From contig JACGCM010001166.1 of NCBI GenBank assembly GCA_014058105.1, positions 1,364,001-1,428,000 on the forward strand: a stretch of DNA of 64,000 nucleotides, read 5' to 3'. The notes under the pieces were generated by a model, which was not told the DNA's origin, ran no database searches, and worked only from the letters and a program-made list of their open reading frames with translations. Positions 59,301 through 64,000 of this stretch are shown here, one piece after another; position 1 is the stretch's first letter, and each line of letters opens with the position of its first letter. Origin of the DNA: Kingdonia uniflora (lineage: Eukaryota; Streptophyta; Magnoliopsida; Ranunculales; Circaeasteraceae). The translations under genes and the position numbers were made by a program.

Positions 59301-61998
59301 TGTACCTATGGCCATTACTAAAGGTAGATCTGGCCCCACACACCTACTTTTTGCTGATGATGTTTTTGATTTTGCAAATGTAACTATTACAGGCTTAAGG
59401 AAAACAAATAAGCTTTTTGTTGCCTATCAAAGAGCATCAGGGCAGTGGATTAACAAGGACAATAGTAAAAAAATTATGGGTGCTAGAATACTGTAAAGAA
59501 GGCAAGGGTGGTTAGTCTGTTTGGCATTAATGAAGGTGCTTTGCTTGAGGTCTACTTGGGAGTGTCTATTATGCAAGGTAGGGTGAAAGTAGCTTCTTTC
59601 AGATCCATGGTTGACAAGATTTAAAATAGAGCAGCTGGATGGGCAGGGAATCTTCTATCATACCAAGGGAGAATTGTTCTTGCCAAATCAATTCTCTCCA
59701 GTATCCCCATATATAATATGTCCATTTATAAATGGCTTAACTTCATCACTAAGGAGGGTGAAAGAGTTAAATTTTATATGTACAGGTGACCTAGATAAGA
59801 AAGAAATGTGTTACTGTAGCCTGGAAGAAACTGTGTAAACCTAATGAGGAAGAGCGAGTGGGACTTAGAAAGCTTAAAGAGACAAACAACTCATTACAAA
59901 TGAAACTGGGGTGGGATGTGATTGAAGGAAATAGCCAATGGAGGAAGTATATGATCTGGGGTAAGGGATGCAATAGAAAACATGAGCAGAAATGCGTTCT
60001 GAATTGTGGGGTCAGGATCAACTTCTGAGAGACCACTGGACTAGTAGCTCACCACTCTGTGATCTTTTACCTAATTTCAGAGATTTTAATGTGACTAAAG
60101 TGAGTCAAGTGTTTTAAATGGTGAGTGAACACCTAATGCTGATCTTACTCAAGCTCTTCATAATCACAACATCCAGCTTTCTAGTGTTCTAGTTGATCCC
60201 AGTAGGGAGGATAAGTGTGTGAGGATGCAAGACACAATGGGAGTTTTCACAGCTAAATCTGCATTTCAACAACACAGACAAATTTCCTAAGATATGGTGC
60301 TTCAACTGGGTTTCGAGATCTTGTGTTCAACCAGGATTCTTCAACTTTACAATGAGACTAATGCACGGTTCTATTTCTACTGATTCTGTTCTACAAAAAA
60401 GGGGCTTTACAACATTCAGCAGGTGCTATCTCTGTGGATCCAATGAAGAGACTGCTGCTATTCACTTGTTCTGGGAATGTCAAATTGTCACACAGCTTAG
60501 AGAATGAGGACCGAATCTTTTCAATATTACAATTTCTCCTCAGGACATGAAAGCAGCTACAAAAGCAGTAATTACTGCAGTCCTCTTATAAAATACTTAC
60601 GGAGAGCTTTTTCTATAGTGACCTTATACTTTCTATGGAAGGGTAAGAATGAATTTGTGCTCCAGAATGTAACTTTCAAGCTCCAAAATGTGAAGAGACA
60701 GATAATGGTGGAACTACAGAACTGTGCAATGATGACTAAGTCTGGTATAAACAATACAGTGGCTGATCTACAAGTGGCAAGGAAGCTAGAGGTTCATATT
60801 AGGTTCAAGAATGACCAAGTGTCAGTGGTATGAGGGAAGACCAAGTTTCTTAACCAAGACTGAACTCCCCTATGTGGAGTATTTTAGGTTTCAATTGTAA
60901 GTAATAGGAGCATATGCTCAAACTATTACCTTAGGTTTCTTGGGGTTTTTTCCACTCTTTGTATATGACAAACCCTATGTAATCTCTTCTCATTCATTAT
61001 TAATAAAAACAAAAAATGCTCATTAAGCAAGAAAAAAAAACTTTTAATCTAATATCATCAGACTAAGAGGTTGAGACTACTACTCCAAGGAGTTTCGCAC
61101 AATAAAACAAACTCAGTATGTACCCCCTATTTGAGAATAGCTTGAGACCAAGGCTGCAAACTCAGTAGCTTTTTTTCCACAAGCGCTTGGACTACTTTCT
61201 TCCATGAAACCCTTATAACCGATACAAAAACAGGAATTGTCGATGTATCATGACCATTTTACATTCTATGAGCAAATCATTACAGGACCAATTGACCACT
61301 TTTAAATGCATTGTTGTATTTGGTTTTGATCTCTTCACATAGTCAAGCATTCAAGTATCCTTGGGCACCAACTTGATTCTACTATGGTACTGAGGTTCTT
61401 TCGTCTTAACAGATTATTTTTATTTTTTCAGGAAAATAAACTGAAGAAATTCAGAAACGACCCAAAAACAACTTAATAAAACGTTTAGGATGCCACGAAT
61501 TTATCACATTTCGCGTGTTTTTCTTCGGTTTTTGTTTCTCTCCTTTCATTACAAATTAACTACCGATAACTAAAAGGTTTTGAGCAAAAATGGGAAGAGG
61601 GTACCTGAAGCAAAGACTTTCTGCGACTATCGACATCTTTGGGATTAATAAGAAAAAACAGATTCCCCAAACAAGAATCCCCTCTTTCCGCTACACCATT
61701 ACCACAAACTGCCATAAGATCTTCACCATTATTCAATATTATCCAAAGGGGAGAGAAATTAGCACCTGATATGTTGATTTTAACATCATTTGAGACTGAA
61801 ATTTTAAGATTATCTCGACCCGAAGATTCGCAGATAAAGTTTCTTCCTTGAACCTCAACCCTACAATTTCCTGCAAAATAAGAAACAAAAGGGTTTCGAT
61901 TAGAACAAAAGAATATATATAAGACATGAATTTAATTTTGGGTTTTCGTTACCGATTGAGATGAGGGAAGAAGATGAAGAGTTTGTGTTTCCCGCCAT
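34922..61998 (-). CDS. GNAT acetyltransferase-BRCT domain protein, 12 exons, 684 residues
   Basis: Exons (minus strand, 5' to 3'): 61998-61953, 61870-61605, 53182-53085, 52807-52756, 51383-51291, 50724-50614, 48741-48369, 48231-47762, 45290-45181, 42640-42582, 42444-42257 and 35110-34922. All introns are GT-AG, all phases agree and there is no internal stop. Residues about 105-255 form a GNAT domain: VIAAVTYQIVPVDAQYAEVP, then QHMGIG (183-188) as the acetyl-CoA loop, and LCWGDKESEGFWLKQGF. A polar, probably disordered linker (about 260-480) leads to BRCT1 (about 485-560; IIEDLGGTITSDGS, GAWIISTNWL) and BRCT2 (about 587-675; SIVKSAGGNV, YGSDWLMKCVMRQELDL). The architecture suggests a nuclear chromatin or DNA-repair protein; paired BRCTs usually bind phosphopeptides. 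Similar plant proteins are usually annotated as BRCT-domain DNA-repair proteins; from memory, unverified, Arabidopsis AT4G03130 may be one. Catalysis is inferred, not shown. Confidence 0.88.
35439..35693 (-). pseudogene. LINE RT thumb fragment in intron 11, minus strand
   Basis: An 83-residue open frame reads YVPTKESGLGIKRIKEFNNA, then MRNMWGLLSNSDNLWARWIT and TPMDSSWAWRSILK. This is the segment after the polymerase core in plant L1 RTs. Only this piece remains. Confidence 0.7.
35945..37210 (+). pseudogene. LINE ORF2 C-terminal region in intron 11, plus strand
   Basis: In order: CKPLKKGGLGLRSLKDKNQA (thumb region, 35949-36010), FWQVGNGKSINFWQDHWVSS (36180-36240), and IWKPDTKGQFSVKLVFEEYR (36401-36460). 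Then come the zinc-binding zf-RVT stretch SPILLKYSHFALKLLHNFIT...CYQCNNFFETVAHLFMHCDVAAEI (36508-36680) and a degraded RNase H-like part near 37150-37240. The order is as in plant L1 ORF2. There are several stops. Confidence 0.75.
37211..37775 (-). pseudogene. LINE RT palm fragment in intron 11, minus strand
   Basis: On the minus strand: VLVNRVPGGFFSSSRGIRQG, then FFFIVAAKALSRLACETRDL and FFQCADDTFIFVGKN (palm with a CADD catalytic motif, 37729-37480). After shifts, LGSGHPTVLKKLVLWKRKML follows (about 37305-37230). It meets the plus-strand LINE piece head to head near 37210. Confidence 0.75.
37776..39098. other. Intron 11 sequence, no recognisable gene
   Basis: A 90-residue plus-strand frame at 38582-38854 has no known motif. 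A GCGCGCGGGAGGGGGG tract lies at 38289-38304, out of character with the AT-rich surroundings. No repeat borders were found. Confidence 0.35.
39099..39602 (-). repeat. Possible LTR in intron 11
   Basis: Read on the minus strand the block would run TGTTTGAATAGGC to GCTTCCGCGCTGCGATTTTC and CTAGTTTCCTAACA. This end is typical of some plant copia LTRs, and the TG...CA termini fit. I see no primer-binding site, target duplication or second LTR, so this is weak. Confidence 0.3.
40391..40760. repeat. Tandem duplication, unit about 189 bp, intron 11
   Basis: CCACATAATTGGCTCCGCCTG at 40391 recurs as CCACATAATTGGCTCCACCTG at 40580. The following approximately 160 bp match closely, including GGACCCGTACTAGCCAATrG and ACAATGTCACAAGTATrCTAAA. 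Confidence 0.85.
41300..41735. repeat. Tandem duplication, unit about 221 bp, intron 11
   Basis: AACTCAGTTTCACTAGAGCAA at 41300 recurs as AACTCAGTTTCACTGGAGCAA at 41521. The match extends through GATTCTTTGCCATAGATAGTC and CAAATAATTAGTTCTTT (to about 41503 and 41733). Confidence 0.85.
42257..42444 (-). CDS. GNAT-BRCT gene exon 11
   Basis: Residues 560-622 (DELPFILQDGDYQTKYKLEL, KDAVLRGKAHPQALFHGYDF, CIAKHVEPAVDILSSIVKSA, GGN). It links the two BRCT domains and starts BRCT2. The acceptor is ATAATCCAG|ATGAATT and the donor GGAAAT|GTAAGT. Confidence 0.88.
42582..42640 (-). CDS. GNAT-BRCT gene exon 10
   Basis: Residues 540-559 plus one base (AWIISTNWLKASFREGKFV). It contains the conserved BRCT tryptophan (W542). 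The acceptor is TTATGCAG|TGCTTG and the donor TTTGTTG|GTAAGT. It is 59 bp long and easily missed. Confidence 0.88.
43440..44030 (+). pseudogene. Unrecognised coding-like remnant in intron 9, antisense to the host gene
   Basis: Two open frames read FDPEKAREYSCLFSSLVSSF and VNGEELWGPQSRLIQLYDIR (43506-43811), then ANLLTLRDMTVLLIQLGFIL and EISFGEVSKFIDKSNGSG (43833-44024). They look like real protein sequence in neighbouring frames, but I do not recognise the family. A captured gene fragment or an old transposon ORF is possible. Confidence 0.3.
45181..45290 (-). CDS. GNAT-BRCT gene exon 9
   Basis: Residues 504-539 plus two bases: IIEDLGGTITSDGSVSTHVI, then TGKTRKTLNFCTALCSG. This is the glycine turn and the middle of BRCT1. 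The acceptor is CAATGATAG|ATAATT and the donor TTCAGG|GTTAGT. No long open frame reveals this exon; it was found by extending the BRCT1 reading. Confidence 0.88.
46701..46719. repeat. (TA)n microsatellite, intron 8
   Basis: A run of TA dinucleotides, about 19 bp. Confidence 0.9.
47293..47332. repeat. (GA)20 microsatellite, intron 8
   Basis: Forty bases of uninterrupted GA repeat (CT on the transcribed sense strand of the host gene). Such runs are commonly length-polymorphic. Confidence 0.95.
47762..48231 (-). CDS. GNAT-BRCT gene exon 8
   Basis: Residues 347-503. It carries a polar linker with scattered cysteines (EHCSCSGVDVKKRAWQASCS) and a basic SSLKSKKVKGG that could be a nuclear signal, then the first strand and helix of BRCT1 (KIMLMDISDDVKKTFLKK). 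The acceptor is TTAAACCAG|ATTCG and the donor AAGAAG|GTGAAT. Confidence 0.85.
48369..48741 (-). CDS. GNAT-BRCT gene exon 7
   Basis: Residues 223-346 plus one base. The GNAT domain ends with GFVPIAEVDSKGKARRLPLK and RRALCFPGGSTLMV. A serine- and lysine-rich linker begins (SPLNKSKSLSPRKPHAHSPS). The acceptor is TTTTCAG|GGGTTT and the donor TTTGAAG|GTAGGT. Confidence 0.88.
49062..50164. mobile_element. Inverted-repeat element in intron 6, PIF/Harbinger-like, 1,103 bp
   Basis: The left end GGCTCAGTTTGGTTCGAGGC and the right end read on the minus strand GGCTCAGTTTGGTTCGATGC are near-perfect inverted repeats. They are flanked by TTG at 49059-49061 and 50165-50167. Three-base target duplications and GGxxxxGTTTGGTTC-like ends fit PIF/Harbinger MITEs, although the usual TTA/TAA is not seen. 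GTAGGTGTTTGGTTCGTTGC-type subterminal repeats and TTGCAAATGCA motifs recur in both halves. The interior has no transposase and includes a C13-(TC)n tract (49726-49753). Confidence 0.75.
50614..50724 (-). CDS. GNAT-BRCT gene exon 6
   Basis: Residues 186-222 (GIGHHLYLELRKRLQNVGV, CTILCWGDKESEGFWLKQ). This is the helix after the acetyl-CoA loop and the conserved strand before the domain end. The acceptor is GATTTTCAG|GGAATT and the donor AAACAG|GTAAGC. Confidence 0.9.
51110..51237 (+). mobile_element. tRNA-derived SINE in intron 5
   Basis: It starts GGGCTCTTGGCCCAGTGGTG. The polymerase III A box TGGCCCAGTGG lies at 51117-51127 and the B box GGATCGAAACC (one change from GGTTCRANNCC) at 51161-51171. 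The element ends in an A10 tail (about 51228-51237). Length of about 128 bp and spacing fit plant SINEs. It is inserted antisense to the host gene. I could not confirm a target duplication. Confidence 0.8.
51291..51383 (-). CDS. GNAT-BRCT gene exon 5
   Basis: Residues 155-185 (VIAAVTYQIVPVDAQYAEVP, LAAIKSNYQHM). This is the central GNAT strands and the start of the acetyl-CoA loop, whose Q183 ends this exon while its glycines open exon 6. The donor is CACATG|GTTAGT. Confidence 0.88.
52191..52247. repeat. Perfect 13-bp inverted repeat in intron 4
   Basis: GGATAGGAGATTT (52191-52203) and AAATCTCCTATCC (52235-52247) are exact complements around a 31-base loop. Just upstream, AGAGCATCTCCAGCAGAG (52165-52182) resembles the end of a common plant MITE group. 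This may be the remains of such an element. Confidence 0.55.
52756..52807 (-). CDS. GNAT-BRCT gene exon 4
   Basis: Residues 137-154 (KYCTLLLKSNAIESPGE). The acceptor is TTTATGCAG|AAAAT and the donor GGAGAA|GTAAGT. It is 52 bp long. Confidence 0.85.
53085..53182 (-). CDS. GNAT-BRCT gene exon 3
   Basis: Residues 105-136 plus two bases: EVLRMYMNELPTMKYAANTG, then KESLFLERCVLNG. The acceptor is GCCTATAG|GAAG and the donor AATGG|GTAAGA. It opens the GNAT domain. Confidence 0.85.
53924..54266 (-). repeat. 3' LTR of the intron-2 retrotransposon, 343 bp
   Basis: On the minus strand it begins TGATGTGAACATC and ends GATTTACGTTA. It has a 3-bp gain (TATATATTATCC) relative to the other LTR. It contains TATATA-type sequence near 54096-54104 that could serve as promoter. 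Confidence 0.9.
54370..55703 (-). pseudogene. Large ORF of the intron-2 retrotransposon (gag-like or unknown), one frameshift
   Basis: The frame opens MTRCMDQKFKTMAKVFDAID (coiled-coil-like, reminiscent of gag N-termini) and reaches YAPPPQPAP. After a single change of frame near 55560-55600 it continues open for about 400 codons to the stop at 54370. The middle contains two diverged copies of one block: LREDELVGDPQGVQGEPLIG (about 55350-55290) and LCEDSLIGVPQGVQWNPLIR (about 55000-54940). The C-terminal third is hydrophilic and ends with FWEGFLASFEKRITMFSSVL and TWVQPWVTVNSAA. I see no zinc knuckle, protease or polymerase motif. It may be a gag derivative or a captured host sequence. Confidence 0.65.
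55757..56097 (-). repeat. 5' LTR of the intron-2 retrotransposon, 341 bp
   Basis: On the minus strand it begins TGATGGGAACATC and ends GATTTACGTTA, then AATTGGCATCAGAGCC (primer-binding site). Confidence 0.9.
56600..57720 (+). pseudogene. ORF1 of the intron-2 LINE
   Basis: It reads ITKEQIEWKQNETELQNGNG, then SSLKASIQPQFYINDLPNPS and LIGRIDQQKANYTEVKLKAP, IWKLQGPVSIFPLGKGYFI (56980-57090, the DUF4283 core). After shifts it continues WVRFPGLSTEYWD, LMALGKALSTPATID, then VVSRFPKFCSHCKRLDTKW (57446-57503), which is the partial zinc knuckle of plant L1 ORF1 proteins. Confidence 0.8.
58110..58960 (+). pseudogene. Endonuclease of the intron-2 LINE
   Basis: It starts with an NNLLYCNARGIGN-like segment (58125-58160), then KPDLVCISKPKV (the usual ExK motif is SKPK here), and FPLLIIGDF-like (58505-58530, catalytic GDFN region). 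Then come AVKYFADTVDYCGLIENNRVGLKYKWTNGQ (58588-58680), ILDSFF, SEHSLLAGG in place of SDHSPL, and FKGWIEHPQF. It stops at a G10 run (58945-58954), where the RT start is missing. Confidence 0.75.
58976..60480 (+). pseudogene. RT palm to zf-RVT of the intron-2 LINE
   Basis: It enters RT at VLINGGPCGYVGASRGLRQG (58977-59035), followed by DPxSPILFAFAEDLLSRG and THLLFADDVFDFA (the FADD motif, at about 59160 and again at about 59345 because of the 182-bp duplication). It continues ISFLLPIKEHQGSGL, degraded thumb (EERVGLRKLKETNNSLQMKL at 59848-59907) and zf-RVT (FQPGFFNFTMRLMHGSISTD-like and CYLCGSNEETAAIHLFWECQ, about 60320-60485). It is broken by many stops. Confidence 0.8.
59031..59394 (+). repeat. 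182-bp tandem duplication of the LINE RT active-site region
   Basis: Unit 1 is 59031-59212 and unit 2 is 59213-59394. Both begin CAAGGGGACCCT and include GAGACATGCAGATGGTGTAC and TTTTTGCTGATGATGTTTTT (encoding FADDV). They differ at only a handful of positions. Confidence 0.92.
61054..61604. other. Intron 2 flank, no feature
   Basis: Sequence between the LINE target duplication and exon 2. Before the LINE insertion it was continuous with 56103-56400. No repeat borders were seen. Confidence 0.5.
61605..61870 (-). CDS. GNAT-BRCT gene exon 2
   Basis: Residues 16-104. The acceptor is TTTTGCAG|GAAATTG and the donor CTTCAG|GTACCC. It encodes a beta-rich segment (NCRVEVQGRNFICES, NLKISVSNDVKINISG, WIILNNGEDLMAVCGN). 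It is separated from exon 1 by only 82 bp and from exon 3 by 8.4 kb. Confidence 0.85.
61953..61998 (-). CDS. GNAT-BRCT gene exon 1
   Basis: It encodes residues 1-15 (MAGNTNSSSSSSLIS-type serine-rich start) plus one base. The donor is ATCG|GTAACG. The ATG at 61998-61996 is the first in this frame after an upstream region without coding features. Confidence 0.82.
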
Positions 61999-62779
61999 GG
62001 CTCTTCTTTTTTGGGAGTGAGTGACGTTTAATTATAGAAGGATTGAACTTTATAGGAAAATTAGGGGCCCTGGAAGCATCTCCAGCTGTGCCCCAAAAAT
62101 TGTGGTGGGAGTTCTAACCCGAGGCTTTAAGCATAGGCAAGAGAGTTTTAGAGGAGTTTGGAGCCCGAGATTTGGGGATGACACCCATAAGACTTATGTA
62201 CGGATCATCTCAATTGAAGACATACGTCTGCTTACTTCTTAACGTGGGCAAGAGATCCCTTGAAAACACAAAATAAAACGTTAAAGTAAGAAATACTCTA
62301 AATAAAATCAATTGAAATAAACAGATGTAACTTTATCTGTCTGCTAAAAAATTGAGGCTTTCAGTATGGTCAAGTGATCTAGAAACAAAATGTTGCAGCT
62401 GAAGCTCTTTACATTTGCCCACTTTCTTTCAAAAACTTGTGAACGTGAAACATAAAAGTTGTATCAATGATGAACAAATCTCCCAATGATTCAACAATAG
62501 ACTTACTAAAAGCATTAGTATTAACGACCGAAATGAGTGCGAGCAATAATACTTTAATGATAGGACTTCTAATGTCGAAACTCACAACAATCTTCAACTC
62601 TTCTATGGAATAAAACTTGTCCATGAAGTAAATAAAATCCTCAATCGGCATCTCGTGTTTATCCATAAGAGTCTAGTCTTCGTAACGCCCTTGTAACATG
62701 CCAATCATTTCCTAGATTATAGACATCCATGAAAAAATAAATATAAATGGGATTGTAAAGATTAAAAGGTACTCTTATT
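61999..62779. other. Upstream region of the GNAT-BRCT gene
   Basis: It should contain the promoter and 5' UTR, but I see no clear TATA box. GGAAGCATCTCCAGCTGTGCC (62075-62095) resembles the end of a common plant MITE; no partner end was found. An 85-residue minus-strand frame (62409-62666) has no known motif. Confidence 0.35.
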
Positions 62780-63052
62780 CAGGCCCGACCATGAGGGTGT
62801 GCGACATGTGCGATGACACAGTGCCCAAATAAGGGGGAAAATATTGCATATATATATTAAACCCAACCCAGTTCATATTCGACCACAAAACCAAACCCAT
62901 TATACAAGGCCCATAAATCAAATACCCAACTTCTCAAAACAAGGCCTAGTATTACAAAATTTTTTTTTTATCTAAATTAAAAAACAAATTCAAGTAAAAA
63001 AGGCCTAATTTTTTTCTTCGCACAGGCCTTATAAAAGCCAGGGTCGGCCCTA
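62780..63052. mobile_element. Short hAT-type element, 273 bp
   Basis: The left end CAGGCCCGACCATGAGGG and the right end (read on the minus strand) TAGGGCCGACCCTGGC are inverted repeats. They are flanked by CTCTTATT (62772-62779) and CACTTATT (63053-63060), an 8-bp target duplication with one mismatch. CAGGGCCGGCCC-like ends are common in plant hAT elements. It has no coding capacity. Confidence 0.7.
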
Positions 63053-63079
63053 CACTTATTACCGGAAATTCTCTATATG

Positions 63080-64000
63080 GGCAAGTGTGAGACACAATAA
63101 AAGAAATGGGCAAAGAGATTTTCTAGATTGTGAGCAAAGGAACAAAGATCAACCTATGGAGGGATCACAGGATTGGTGACATACCTCTTAGTGAACTAAT
63201 TCCAAGTTAAAAGTCCTTTAACCTTAAAACTGTAAGCCATATTTTGGTGAATGGTGTGTGGAATGTGAGTAATAGTCTTGCGGCTGCTCATACACATTGT
63301 AATATAGATCTTAATAGTGTGTTGATAGATGATGATACAAGAGAAGATAAATGTGTCTGGATGTCTGATACAAAAGGCATATTTTCAGCAAGATCAACTT
63401 TTATGTTATGCAGGGAGAAATTTCTTACAAACTGGTGGCATGGTTAGGTGTGGAAGTCAAAAGCTCAAACTAAATTCTCTAACTTTGGGTGGAGACTAAT
63501 GTAAGGGGCAGTGCCTACTGATGCAGTGCTTCAGAAAAGAGGGTTTCAATTAAGCAATAGATGCTACTTATGTGAATCTAATGAGGAGACCAGTAACCAT
63601 CTCTTTTGGGACTGTACTTGTATCACTGAGATCCTGAACTGGGGTATGGAGCTCTTTAACTTCTCATACTAGGCTCACAACTTCATAGATGTTGTAACTA
63701 GGCAAAAAGCCACAAGTTCCTTATTAAAGATCTATGGAGATCATTTATCCTTATCTCTTTATACATCTTATGGAAGGCCAAAAATGATCTTGTATTCAAG
63801 AGTTTGGTGTCCAAGTTAGATACAGACAACCTCTCTCCGTCAAGTCTTGTTTTTGGGTTCTACCCCCTCAAGATGAGATAAAGATATGCTGTGATGGATC
63901 ATCTTATGGGAATCCAGGGGTAGGAGGGTGTGGAGTAGTATTTAAAGATAACATCAATACTATTATAGGTGTGCTTACTACGAATCTGGTTCACACTATC
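63080..64000 (+). pseudogene. LINE ORF2 C-terminal region (zf-RVT and RNase H), cut by window end
   Basis: It reads VNGVWNVSNSLAAAHTHCNI, then DKCVWMSDTKGIFSARSTFM (63340-63400). The zf-RVT follows (GAVPTDAVLQKRGFQLSNRC, YLCESNEETSNHLFWDCTCI; 63507-63630) and the start of an RNase H domain (IKICCDGSSYGNPGVGGCGV at about 63881-63940, with its first catalytic D). A few stops and one shift near 63430 and 63660 break it. The element continues beyond 64000. Confidence 0.82.

Larger units (their letters stand above)
56415..61039 (+). mobile_element. L1-type LINE in intron 2, 4.6 kb, with 14-bp target duplication
   Basis: A perfect target duplication, ACTTTTAATCTAAT, lies at 56401-56414 and 61040-61053. 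The right copy follows an A-rich tail. ORF1, endonuclease, part of RT and zf-RVT are present in order (separate entries). There is an internal loss of about the first half of RT at 58950-58975 (at a G10 run) and a 182-bp duplication of the RT catalytic region. Numerous stops make it inactive. It is antisense to the host gene. Confidence 0.93.

Noticed and set aside
1..64000. tRNA, rRNA, snoRNA or miRNA genes
   Set aside because: None recognised by eye on either strand apart from the SINE A and B boxes; a covariance-model search would be needed to exclude small RNAs.

Overview
This window is nuclear DNA from a flowering plant, most likely a eudicot. It is AT-rich, has GT/AG introns, and is packed with plant-type transposable elements: Ty1/copia and Ty3/gypsy retrotransposons, L1-type LINEs with a DUF4283-like ORF1, hAT, Mutator and PIF/Harbinger elements, a tRNA-derived SINE and a TRIM. 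I cannot name the species. No rRNA, tRNA, CRISPR or bacterial-style operon was seen.

Only one host gene looks intact. On the minus strand, 12 exons between 61998 (ATG) and 34922 (stop) join in frame through GT/AG introns into a 684-residue protein. It has an N-terminal GNAT-type acetyltransferase domain and two C-terminal BRCT domains. The coding sequence is 2,055 nt spread over about 27 kb, because its introns are full of transposons. Intron 2 (8.4 kb) holds an LTR retrotransposon with about 95% similar LTRs and a 4.6-kb LINE with a 14-bp target duplication. Intron 11 (7.1 kb) holds LINE pieces in both orientations and tandem duplications. Intron 6 holds a 1.1-kb inverted-repeat element, and intron 5 a SINE.

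Left third (1-26.9 kb): a transposon graveyard. In order: a copia pol fragment, a decayed gypsy integrase and LTR, a 705-bp hAT derivative, a 446-bp hAT-type MITE, and a 5'-truncated LINE with a 12-bp target duplication. Then comes a partly tandem-duplicated LINE locus (about 12.7-25.6 kb). Its second copy is split by a copia element, which is itself split by a 521-bp TRIM. The same LINE copy also carries a solo LTR. A 595-bp Mutator-like element follows. Remnants of an unrecognised gene occur in two related copies (about 8.0-8.45 and 26.4-26.9 kb).

Middle (28.3-34.4 kb): a decayed PIF/Harbinger-like element. It has a plus-strand DDE transposase, a convergent minus-strand Myb-like ORF1 with its own 83-bp intron, and GC-rich repeats on its left side. 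It is followed by a plant-mobile-domain-like fragment and a single copia LTR. Right end: a 273-bp hAT element and a LINE fragment cut by the window edge.

Motifs, junctions and target duplications were read by eye from the sequence. Family names come from general knowledge. No database search was run.
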